The notes below the pieces were generated by a model. That model was not told the origin of the DNA and made no database searches. It saw only the letters and a list, made by a program, of their open reading frames with translations. From an uncultured bacterium (GTDB taxonomy: Bacteria > Verrucomicrobiota > Verrucomicrobiia > CAIQCK01): a stretch of DNA of 64,000 nt. Of the stretch, positions 8,257 through 15,153 are shown in pieces. Each line of letters begins with the position of its first letter. Positions within the stretch are counted from its first letter, which is position 1. The translations under genes were made by a program, and so were the position numbers. The stretch is taken from the NCBI GenBank assembly GCA_903870275.1, contig CAIQCK010000031.1, positions 39,624-103,623 of the forward strand, written 5' to 3'.

Positions 8257-8390
8257 CCGGCGGTCAGAGACCGCCGCTACAGAACTACAGCGGTGGAACG
8301 CGACCTGTAGCGGCGCTCTATGAGCGCCGTTTTTCCCATCTTCATCGGCGGTCATCCCCGAAAGCTTTCGGGGCGCAGACGGCCGCCACA
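8257..8390. repeat. REP cluster with a palindrome-interrupted copy
   Basis: A minus copy at 8257-8281 (loop AGA), a plus copy of the GCTC/GAGC type at 8306-8329, and a third minus copy at 8345-8390 that is split: after CGGCGGTCAT comes an 18-bp perfect palindrome CCCCGAAAGCTTTCGGGG (8356-8373), then the degenerate right half CGCAGACGGCCGCCACA. The palindrome sits near the hairpin loop, which suggests a small palindromic element inserted there. Confidence 0.85.
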
Positions 8391-8414
8391 GGACCCATGC
8401 AAACTCCAGAACAT

Positions 8415-8964
8415 AGCAAATTTCTCTTGACGTTATAGGTAAATCTCTATACACTGTGCCCGACGATGAAAAGCGAGGCCCCAAGGCGAAAGACAGAGGA
8501 CAGGAGCGAGTTGGAAAACAGGGAGGCAGCCATGAGGAGAAAGACGGAGGAGAGCGCAATATCATGGCTTACAAAATCATGATTCTGTGCCCAAGTCCTG
8601 TTGCGCGAAATCGTTGGTGCCGGCGCGACGGCAAATGTGCGAAACGAAGCCAAATGATGGACGCGGCCAAAATCTGGAAACACCGTTTTTCCGCAGGAAT
8701 ATGAACACTTCGACTCGCTTCGGTCCAGGTGATGACACATGTTTTTACGAAACGAACCCAAATGGAGAATTACAAGCTACGTGGTCGCAAGGCGTTGTGA
8801 AAAAGACCGATGTTGAGGCGAAACAAAACGAAGCCAAACAAGCCCGACCAAGAAGGCAATGCCTTGCAAGACTGGCAGTTCCAGCCGGGCCAGAATGTCG
8901 AAACCAGTTTGCGAAGCTGCTCGGCTGCCCCGTTCGATCCGACCCAATCCGACTGAATCCGACC
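8415..8964 (+). repeat. promoter-headed dispersed repeat, copy A
   Basis: About 550 bp related to the inverted copy B at 40401-40842. Order of parts: AGCAAATTTCTCTTGAC head with promoter (8427-8455); a variable segment (8456-8636, about 180 nt here, about 85 nt in B); a conserved core (about 8638-8850) that aligns with B without gaps over about 210 nt at roughly 80-85 percent identity by eye; and a tail with repeated GATCCGAC/AATCCGAC units (about 8937-8964). The core contains three copies of the motif AAACGAA-C/G-CCAAA (at about 8642, 8750 and 8826). A reading frame runs through, but differences from B fall about evenly on the three codon positions and the ATG after the promoter is not in frame with the core, so I read it as noncoding. 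No transposase or terminal inverted repeat is seen. Confidence 0.8.
8427..8455 (+). promoter_or_regulatory. sigma-70-like promoter at the head of repeat copy A
   Basis: TTGACG at 8427-8432 and TACACT at 8450-8455 with a 17-bp spacer. The corresponding place in copy B has TTGACA-17-TATACT, so the promoter is the better preserved in B and shared by both copies. Confidence 0.6.
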
Positions 8965-9055
8965 GCAGGCGAAGGCGGAGCCATGGGAAATGGGATTGCA
9001 GTGAGCATGGCGGGGTCAAAACGTCCCATGCACGGCACAAGGGCCGTTCAATCAC

Positions 9056-9080
9056 TCCGCCTCCTTACGTCGTCGGCTAC
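9056..9080 (-). repeat. second-family REP hairpin arm (GTAGCCGCCGACGTAAGGAGGCGGA type)
   Basis: On the plus strand it reads TCCGCCTCCTTACGTCG followed by TCGGCTAC, one base different from the arm at 33307-33331. A third relative is at 47718-47801. It also starts with GTAG when read on the minus strand, like the main REP family, but has a different body. It lies between repeat A and the tandem GTCAAAG array. Confidence 0.6.
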
Positions 9081-9153
9081 GTTTGGAGGCCCAAGGCTTC
9101 GAAACAGGCAGCCGGAGTTGTGCACCAGTCTGGTTGGTTCTTGTCAACCCCCG

Positions 9154-9190
9154 GTCAAAGTCAGTCAAAGTGGGTCAAAGCAAGTCAAAG
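9154..9190 (+). repeat. four GTCAAAG units at exact 10-nt period
   Basis: GTCAAAG begins at 9154, 9164, 9174 and 9184, each followed by three variable bases. The period of 10 nt is close to one helical turn. No gene starts nearby on the plus strand; the glycosidase-like gene ends at 9289 on the other strand. Function unknown; could be a protein-binding array or part of the noncoding repeat set of this region. The rest of 8965-9288 holds no gene I can support. Confidence 0.7.
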
Positions 9191-9288
9191 TGATTTCGAC
9201 TATTATTTTTTTGCGATCGCATGACGCCCGCCCGGATGAAATCCGACAATGGAGTTCGACGGACACTCCCCGGCTGCGCGGGCCGCGA

Positions 9289-11928
9289 TCACTTTCCGAA
9301 CGGCCAGAGGCGCAAGCCGCCTTCCGTCACCACTTCGTAATACAGGCTCTCGCCGTTGATCGTGAAGGCGAAACCTTCGCTTGCGAGACCCACCGGCAGC
9401 TCTTTCAGACGCTGGCCGGAGGCGTCGAGCGGGAAGACTTTGAACGTTTGCGGACGGCGCAACGTGATCGTCGAGCGGACCGGCTCAAGCCGCACGCCGG
9501 GTTTGACGCTCAACACACGGACATTGCCGTCGATCATTTCGAGCCATCGCTGGTCGGTGTTCTCGCAACGGGCGGTGGCGGTCAGCAGCAGCCGGCGGGA
9601 CTTCGCCACCGGCTGGCCGTCGAGCGCTGTGAGGGATATGGCGGCGAAGCGCGGGGCGCTGGTGTCAACCGTCGCGTCGGTCAGCGTCACGGTTTTGCCT
9701 CCGATGAAACCGACCGCTGCGCAGCACATGGGTGCGAGCACGGTGAACTGGCCGTGGTCCTGGTCCCAAGCCAACTGGCCAGTGTCGCTGGCGAACTCCC
9801 GGCCGCCGCCTTCCTCCCAACTGAGCGGCACGCCGAGCTTGCGGGCGGCGCCGACCCAGAGTCGCTGAAGGACGACCGAGTTGTCGCCGGGTTTTTGCGC
9901 GAGGCGAGTGGAGGCGGTGGCAGTCGGCGACTTGTCGAACTTGCCGGCCGTGCCGGCCCACAATCGCTGAAAGACGCCCGGGTTATTACCGGGTTTTTGC
10001 GCGGGACTAACGGGAGTTTTGGCGGGCGGCGACGACGGCGCCTTGTCGTCGGCAGGCGCGATGACGATGTCGGGCGGCGGAGCGATGAACCCCGGCAGCG
10101 CCGTTCGCCAGCGGCTGATGAACGTCAGCCACTCGGGCGGCGAAGCCGGCGTTTTTTCGGAGTCGCTCCGCAGCCAATGCGTGTTCAGCCGCGACGGCGA
10201 CACCAAACCGCCGAGGAAAATGCGCGCGGCCGTTGGAAACTGGCCGATGACCGCGGGATCGCCGGCGTCGCCGGCCCAAACAACGCCGTCCCAATCCTGA
10301 AGCGCGGCGTGCGCGGCAAGCAACAGCGGGGCTTCGGCGCGATATTCGTTGTGCTCTCCGTAGCCGATGCCGGTGATGAGCAGGGGTTTATGGGCGACGG
10401 CGGCGCTCGCGAACTGTCGCAAATAACCGCCGTCGCTCGACACCAGCGCCCGGTCGGCGAAAATGCCGTCCGGCCGCGGCGTGTCCCAGAAGCTGCTCAG
10501 GCCGATTGCGTCGCCGGCCGTGGACGCGGGGTCGCTGGCAAGGACGGGGCATTTTACGCCGATGCTGCGGAGATGCGCGCAGACGCGGCGGCAGCAGCCG
10601 GCCTCAAGTTCGCGGCGCAGCGGCGTGGCCTGCGCCGGATACGTCGCGGCGGAGTCATCGCCGGTGATTTGCACGACGGCGAGCGACGGATCGTCGGCAT
10701 AGCGCTTGCCCGTGTAACGGTTCTTGCGATCCAGCCACGCGTCAGCGGCGCGCTCGGCAAGTTCGGCGCGCCGGTCGGCGTCGGTGGTGTTGACGGTGGA
10801 GGCGGATGTGAGATCGAAGTGCGAATAGATGCCCCGGCGGCCCAGCTCTGCAAAGAAATAATCGAACGGGTCGCGGCCAGCGTCATCGGGTGGCAGCGCG
10901 TTGGCGGGCCAGCGGACGAGATTGACGCCAAGCATGGCGAGGCGTTCGGCGACGTCGGCGGCGTGGGCTTTGTCCGGAATCGCCCCGCTGGCGAGACGGA
11001 TGCCCCAAAACTTTTGCCGCGCGCCGTTGGACCAGACGAAGTGGCCGGCTTTGGCCTGAAGCACGCCGAATTTTCCCGCTGGCGCTTGCAGCAGCTCGGA
11101 GGCATCGGTCGCAGGACGCTGCTCCGGTTTGGAAACCGCCGGACGTTTCGCGGCCAGGGGGATCTCAAATGGCAACCACGATTTCGTGTCATTCTGGTAT
11201 TCACGGCCCGGTCCGCCCACGAGGATCTCCGGCGTCTCGGCGAGTTCGACTTGCAGCGCGAGGAAAAATTCGTCGTCGGTTTTCAATTCGCCGGTGGCCA
11301 GCAGAATGCGCAATTCAAAGTCGTCGCCGCCGGATCGGCGGAGGTCCTCGATCCACACCACCTGTGGCCGGTTGAAACGGATGGCTACCGGGCCAAGCGA
11401 GCCGCTGTCAATGACGATGCGCTGCGGCCGGCTGGTGACGGGCCGCTGCGAGGCGGGCGCGGGTCGCTCGGGCAGCGTGACGTCGTGATGGTCCATGCGG
11501 ATCGTCTTGCCGGCGAAACGCCTGGCCGGCAACGAAAACGACACATAGAGCAGATCAAGTTCGACGGCGCGCGTGATATGAAACTGCCACGTCAGGCTGA
11601 GGATGTTGCCGAGGGGGACGAGGGTTTGCCGGTAAGACGCCAGCGCGGTGGTTGGCGACGCGTCGGGGCCGAGAACGCCGGTGAAATCGAAGCCGCCGTC
11701 GGCGCGCTGCAGGACACGGTTTGCGTTGGCGTCGGTTTGAAGGAACTCCTTTTTCCAACCGGGCGTCGCCGCGCCGGCCAAACCGCGAAGCCACGGCTCG
11801 CGGTTCACCTTGACGGCGAACAAGCCGGAGTTGGCGAACATCACCGTCGCCGGCGGAGCGTTGATCACTTGGGCCGAACCGATCAGCGCGGTGACGAGCA
11901 AAATAATAAAGGTCGGTCGCAGACGCAT
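9289..11928 (-). CDS. secreted glycoside-hydrolase-fold protein with degenerate active site
   Basis: 879 aa with an N-terminal signal peptide (to about residue 24). Residues about 285-560 resemble the clan GH-A (cellulase/GH5-like) barrel proteins common in Verrucomicrobiota: FGVLQAKAGHFVWSNG (near 287-302), KFWGIRL (306-312), LAMLGVNLVRWP (330-341), RYADDPSLAVVQ (409-420). At the usual acid/base position after that strand, where active relatives carry Asn-Glu, this protein has ITGDD (421-425). At the expected nucleophile strand it reads KPLLITGIGYG (514-524), with no Glu. Both catalytic glutamates therefore seem absent, so binding or a changed chemistry is more likely than ordinary hydrolysis. 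Two flanking beta-rich regions (about 30-240 and 680-879) may bind carbohydrate. A short repeated segment, 'AQKPG-N/D-N...V.QRLW.G.A.K', occurs twice near residues 640-690. Confidence 0.7.
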   Translation of the reverse strand: MRLRPTFIILLVTALIGSAQVINAPPATVMFANSGLFAVKVNREPWLRGLAGAATPGWKKEFLQTDANANRVLQRADGGFDFTGVLGPDASPTTALASYRQTLVPLGNILSLTWQFHITRAVELDLLYVSFSLPARRFAGKTIRMDHHDVTLPERPAPASQRPVTSRPQRIVIDSGSLGPVAIRFNRPQVVWIEDLRRSGGDDFELRILLATGELKTDDEFFLALQVELAETPEILVGGPGREYQNDTKSWLPFEIPLAAKRPAVSKPEQRPATDASELLQAPAGKFGVLQAKAGHFVWSNGARQKFWGIRLASGAIPDKAHAADVAERLAMLGVNLVRWPANALPPDDAGRDPFDYFFAELGRRGIYSHFDLTSASTVNTTDADRRAELAERAADAWLDRKNRYTGKRYADDPSLAVVQITGDDSAATYPAQATPLRRELEAGCCRRVCAHLRSIGVKCPVLASDPASTAGDAIGLSSFWDTPRPDGIFADRALVSSDGGYLRQFASAAVAHKPLLITGIGYGEHNEYRAEAPLLLAAHAALQDWDGVVWAGDAGDPAVIGQFPTAARIFLGGLVSPSRLNTHWLRSDSEKTPASPPEWLTFISRWRTALPGFIAPPPDIVIAPADDKAPSSPPAKTPVSPAQKPGNNPGVFQRLWAGTAGKFDKSPTATASTRLAQKPGDNSVVLQRLWVGAARKLGVPLSWEEGGGREFASDTGQLAWDQDHGQFTVLAPMCCAAVGFIGGKTVTLTDATVDTSAPRFAAISLTALDGQPVAKSRRLLLTATARCENTDQRWLEMIDGNVRVLSVKPGVRLEPVRSTITLRRPQTFKVFPLDASGQRLKELPVGLASEGFAFTINGESLYYEVVTEGGLRLWPFGK

Positions 11929-11937
11929 CAGTAGAGT

Positions 11938-11966
11938 GTTTTAGCGGGATGCAGCGCGGACGCAAA
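11938..11966 (-). promoter_or_regulatory. possible promoter of the glycosidase-fold gene
   Basis: On the minus strand, TTTGCG (11961-11966) and TAAAAC (11938-11943) with a 17-bp spacer; the ATG at 11928 is 9 nt downstream of the -10 box and no Shine-Dalgarno is seen. Weak match; the divergent gene starts at 12022. Confidence 0.35.
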
Positions 11967-12021
11967 GCCAAAACGGAAAGAATATACGTGAAATCCGCGT
12001 GACAACGGGGATAATGGAAAG

Positions 12022-12891
12022 ATGACTCAAGCGGAAATCATCCGACGCGCGTTGAAGCACGACACCGTTCTCATGCCGGGCGTCTATGATGCGTTGAGCG
12101 CGCGCATCGCCAACCAGGCCGGCTTCGAGATCATTTTCATCAGCGGCTACTCCGTCAGCGCCACGGCGCTGGGCGAGCCGGATTTCGGCCTGCTCTCGCT
12201 CGGCGACATCACCGAGGCGACGCGGCGCGTCTGTAAAAACTCGGCCGCGCCGGTGATCGTGGACGCCGACACCGGCTATGGCAACGCGCTCAACGTCCGG
12301 CGCACCGTGAGCGAACTGCTCGACGCCGGCGCGGCAGGCGTGTTTTTGGAAGACCAACTCTGGCCGAAACGGTGCGGCCACATGAGAGGCAAGAAGGTGG
12401 TCGCCGCCGAAGAGCACGCCAACAAAATCCGCGCCGCGCGCGACGCGGCGAAGGAAAGCGGGCGCGACTTGTTCATCGTGGCCCGCACCGACGCGCGCCA
12501 GCCGCTCGGTCTCGACGAAGCCATCGCGCGGTGCAAACTGTATAAACAGGCCGGCGCGGACGCGCTCTTTGTGGAGGCGCCCCTGTCGCTGGCGGAACTG
12601 CGGCAGATCGGGCGCGAGCTGCCGCCGCCGCTGGTGGCGAACATGATCGAACGTGGCGTCACGCCGCAATTGACGCGCAAGGAACTGAAGAAGCTCGGTT
12701 TCCAGATGATTGTCTGTCCGCTCGCCGGCCTCTACGCCGCCGCGAAGGCCGTGACGGAAGTCTATCGCATTCTGAAAACGAAGGAGACAACGCGCAGAGA
12801 CCTCGACCGCGTGCTGACGTTCGACGAGTTCAACCGGATCATCGGCCTTCAGGCGAAATACGACACCGAGAAGCGGTATGCGGTGGAGTAG
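12022..12891 (+). CDS. isocitrate lyase/PEP mutase superfamily enzyme (methylisocitrate lyase-like)
   Basis: 289 aa, the length of PrpB-type lyases. The superfamily landmarks are present: GVYDALSARIANQAGF near the N-terminus, the Mg-binding DADTGYGN (about residues 90-97), FLEDQ (112-116), and the lyase loop KRCGHMRGK (about 120-128) with the catalytic Cys that distinguishes lyases from PEP mutase and oxaloacetate hydrolases. VARTDAR follows at about 153-159. The reaction is probably cleavage of 2-methylisocitrate or a dimethylmalate-like substrate into pyruvate or succinate fragments; the exact substrate is not resolved. There is no prpC or prpD neighbour. A GATAAT box at 12010-12015, 6 nt upstream of the ATG, hints at a leaderless transcript, but no good -35 box is seen. 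Divergent to the preceding gene. Confidence 0.88.
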   Translation: MTQAEIIRRALKHDTVLMPGVYDALSARIANQAGFEIIFISGYSVSATALGEPDFGLLSLGDITEATRRVCKNSAAPVIVDADTGYGNALNVRRTVSELLDAGAAGVFLEDQLWPKRCGHMRGKKVVAAEEHANKIRAARDAAKESGRDLFIVARTDARQPLGLDEAIARCKLYKQAGADALFVEAPLSLAELRQIGRELPPPLVANMIERGVTPQLTRKELKKLGFQMIVCPLAGLYAAAKAVTEVYRILKTKETTRRDLDRVLTFDEFNRIIGLQAKYDTEKRYAVE

Positions 12892-13239
12892 GGGAATGGC
12901 TGGTTCAAAATGGCGTCGTGCTCCAGCTTGAGTCACGATCCTTTGCTGCGTTGGGGTCTGGCCTGCTTGACAGCGCGATGTTCCGGCCTAAGGTTTGGCA
13001 ACCGAGGCAAAAAGAGTTGTTTATGGAAGCGAAGAGGCAAGATGCCAAGCCGCGGAGCGAGGCGAGGGGGGGGGCGATTGGTTGTGAGTTTGTTCTGGAG
13101 CTTGGTGCATGTGCTCGGATGGACGGGCGTTGAGATGTTCAAGTGGAAATGACATCTCAACGGATGGACATGCGATCCTGAGCGGCGCGCGGGCAGCCGC
13201 AGAGAAAATTCGCGCCGCCGTGGGTGAGCCTTGCCGGCG
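12892..13239. other. intergenic region with one strong hairpin
   Basis: About 350 bp without a gene I can support. It holds an 11-bp perfect inverted repeat (CGTTGAGATGT at 13128-13138, complement at 13152-13162) with a 13-nt loop, and a nine-G run near 13070. No T-run follows the hairpin on either strand, so it is not a clear terminator. Two short open frames through this stretch lack ribosome sites and look accidental. Confidence 0.6.
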
Positions 13240-13584
13240 TCAACTGGCCGAAACGAGCGCGATGCCCAGACTGATCAGTCCAATGCCAATGCAGCATTGC
13301 AAAGTGAGTTTTTCCTTCAGAAAAAGCCACGCGCCGATCAACATCAAGGCCGGACCCATTCCCTCAAACGGATACACATAACTCAGATCTTTTCGTTGGA
13401 GCAGTCCGCCCCAGAGAAAAAACCAGCCGGTGAGTATGGAGATGCCAAGCGAGAACAGGGGTACCACCCGCCGCCACGGGATGGGCGTCAGGTTGGTTTG
13501 AGTCATCGCGTGTTTCAGCAGCAACTGGCCCGTCACCAGACAGAGCTGCGAGGCCACACAAAGAAGGAGGATTTCCAGTGTCAC
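13240..13584 (-). CDS. SMR/EamA-like four-helix transporter subunit (second of a pair)
   Basis: 114 aa from a GTG start that overlaps the upstream stop (GTGA). Four hydrophobic helices fill the protein: LEILLLCVASQLCLV, a segment around LFSLGISILTGWFF, DLSYVYPFEGMGPALMLIGAWLF, and CCIGIGLISLGIALV. A conserved SMR-type 'LSYVYPFEGMGPAL' stretch corresponds to the 'ayav.y.i..g...' helix of EmrE-like proteins. Together with the upstream gene it resembles paired SMR-like systems such as ArnE/ArnF, which flip lipid-linked sugars; that function is a guess. Last gene of the seven-gene minus-strand unit. Confidence 0.78.
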   Translation of the reverse strand: MTLEILLLCVASQLCLVTGQLLLKHAMTQTNLTPIPWRRVVPLFSLGISILTGWFFLWGGLLQRKDLSYVYPFEGMGPALMLIGAWLFLKEKLTLQCCIGIGLISLGIALVSAS

Positions 13585-14030
13585 AGTTCTTCCTCCGCTT
13601 TCATTGCCGGCCCCGCCACGACGAAGATGCCGATCAGAACGACCAGGATGCCGGCCCAGCGACACAGACTGATATGTTCGGCGCGAAACCACCACGCGGC
13701 CAGAGGCACCAGTACCTGGGTGACGCTCATAATGCTGAACGCGATGTGCAATGGCACGCGCCGCAGCACGTGGAGCCAGATGAGAAAGCTGGCGATGTAA
13801 GGCCCGATGCCCATCCACGTCCAGACCGAGCCGAGGACGGAAAGGCCGATGATGCCCAGCGGCGCCGGATCGTTGGCGGTTGCGACTGCGCCCCGCTTGA
13901 ACAACAGTTCCGCCGCTGTCACGCAAAATGCCGCGACGAGAATGTGCAAATACGGGTGCAGCAACAGCCGGCGACCGCTGAAAGTTGCGGGCGGCCCTTC
14001 TTTGCCTGTGGTGCTAGCGTTGGTGGACAT
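13581..14030 (-). CDS. SMR/EamA-like four-helix transporter subunit (first of a pair)
   Basis: 149 aa. A hydrophilic N-terminal extension of about 25 residues precedes four predicted helices (HILVAAFCVTAAELLFKRGA; a helix around GIGPYIASFLIWLHVL; PLHIAFSIMSVTQVLVPLAAWWF; WAGILVVLIGIFVVAG). The sequence ELLFKRGA near residue 41 and the third helix resemble SMR/EamA half-transporters. Its stop is inside the start of the next gene, so the two are coupled and probably form a heterodimer. The start ATG at 14030 is 10 nt from the end of the exbD-like gene. Substrate unknown. Confidence 0.78.
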   Translation of the reverse strand: MSTNASTTGKEGPPATFSGRRLLLHPYLHILVAAFCVTAAELLFKRGAVATANDPAPLGIIGLSVLGSVWTWMGIGPYIASFLIWLHVLRRVPLHIAFSIMSVTQVLVPLAAWWFRAEHISLCRWAGILVVLIGIFVVAGPAMKAEEEL

Positions 14031-14040
14031 GGGAAGCAGC

Positions 14041-14454
14041 TCACGGTGCGGCGGCGCCGGATCGGGTGAACGTGTTGATGATCTGGATGCCAGCCTGGTT
14101 GGCGGCGTCAACAACCGCGATGATGACTTCGAGCGTGGTTTTCTGGTCGGCGCGCATTTCCACAACGACGCCGGGGTTTTGAGATTTCGCGGCGCGCAGC
14201 CGTTCCACGAGTTGGTCGGCGGCAACGGGCTGCGTGTTCAGGAACATCTTTCCGTCGGGCGAGACGGTGAGCACGAGGCCTTGCTCGCGCTTGACCTGTT
14301 TGCCGGTTTTGGACTTGGGCAGCGTAATTTGCACGGCCGGCTGGTGGATGAATGTGGTAGTGACCATGAAGAAAATCAGCAGCACCACCATGATGTCGAT
14401 GAGCGCGACGATAATGATGGTCGGCGTGCGGCGGGGTTTGCTGTAAAACTTCAT
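14041..14454 (-). CDS. ExbD/TolR family protein (second system)
   Basis: 137 aa with a basic N-terminal tail (MKFYSKPRRTP), the ExbD transmembrane helix (IIIVALIDIMVVLLIFFMV) with the key Asp in LIDI, and a periplasmic domain ending in the ExbD pattern KTTLEVIIAVVDAANQAGI. It follows the ExbB-like gene by 24 nt and the TonB-like gene by two positions in the same unit. Compared with the ExbD at 791-1237 it is shorter and lacks the proline tail. Confidence 0.92.
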   Translation of the reverse strand: MKFYSKPRRTPTIIIVALIDIMVVLLIFFMVTTTFIHQPAVQITLPKSKTGKQVKREQGLVLTVSPDGKMFLNTQPVAADQLVERLRAAKSQNPGVVVEMRADQKTTLEVIIAVVDAANQAGIQIINTFTRSGAAAP

Positions 14455-14478
14455 GGATGCGCCGGCTCCGGATCCAGA

Positions 14479-15150
14479 CTACTGGACATTGTGAGCGCGT
14501 TCGTTCGCCCGGTGGACGGTCGTGTCATCGGCGGTGTTGCGATAAAGTTTGCTCAACAGGTCGCTCAACATGCTTTCCATTTCCACCACCATGCGCTCGA
14601 CCTTTCGATTGAAGTAGCTCCAGCCGATCAACGCCACGATGGCGATCAGCAGGCCGAAAAACGTGGTGTTCAGCGCGTAGCTGATGCCGATGCCCATGTT
14701 GCTGGTTTCACCCTCGGCTACAATCTGGCCGATGCCTTTGAACAAGTGTTTCAAACCGTTGATGGTGCCGAGCAAACCGAGCAGCGGCGAGATGCCAACC
14801 ACGATCTCCAGCGCGATCAAGCCATGTTCGAGTTTCACCGCCTCGCTGCGGGCGCGGGTTTGGACCGCCTCGACGTTTTCGCTGCGGGGCCATTCGATGT
14901 GGTTGAGCGCGACGCGGACGATCGTTCCAAGCGCCGTGCTGTCGGTTTCAGCGAGCACAGCGAGCCGGGTGGACGAATCGCCGGGGCGAAGTTTTTCGAT
15001 GGCGGTGGCCAGCTTTGGCCCGATGACCATGTTGCGACGAAGGGCGAGGCTGCGTTCAATGATGACCGCCACGGCAACGACCGACGCGATCATGAGCGGC
15101 CACATGACCAAGCCGCCTTCAACGAAAAACTCAGTCAACCTATCCCACAT
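14479..15150 (-). CDS. MotA/TolQ/ExbB proton channel family protein (second system)
   Basis: 223 aa, compact ExbB form with no signal peptide: the first helix starts at about residue 12 (GGLVMWPLMIASVVAVAVIIERSLAL). The core helix carries ISPLLGLLGTINGLKHLF near residues 120-140, and the last helix is NTTFFGLLIAIVALIGW. Forms the channel of the second Ton-like complex with the downstream ExbD and upstream TonB-like protein (3-nt gap). Confidence 0.92.
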   Translation of the reverse strand: MWDRLTEFFVEGGLVMWPLMIASVVAVAVIIERSLALRRNMVIGPKLATAIEKLRPGDSSTRLAVLAETDSTALGTIVRVALNHIEWPRSENVEAVQTRARSEAVKLEHGLIALEIVVGISPLLGLLGTINGLKHLFKGIGQIVAEGETSNMGIGISYALNTTFFGLLIAIVALIGWSYFNRKVERMVVEMESMLSDLLSKLYRNTADDTTVHRANERAHNVQ

Positions 15151-15153
15151 GGT

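Noticed and set aside
5383..8390. REP clusters as a CRISPR array
   Set aside because: Repeats are palindromic with GTAG feet, occur in both orientations and have irregular spacing; no cas genes.
8587..11934. A 1115-codon open frame running through repeat A and antisense to the glycosidase-fold gene
   Set aside because: The part over 9289-11928 is a shadow of the minus-strand gene, which has a signal peptide and recognisable motifs; the front part belongs to the noncoding repeat.
12918..13133. 71-aa open frame in the 12.9-13.2 kb gap
   Set aside because: No ribosome site, unlike any family, and passes through a G-run and low-complexity sequence.
13128..13162. Hairpin as a rho-independent terminator
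   Set aside because: Stem is good but no T-run follows on either strand.
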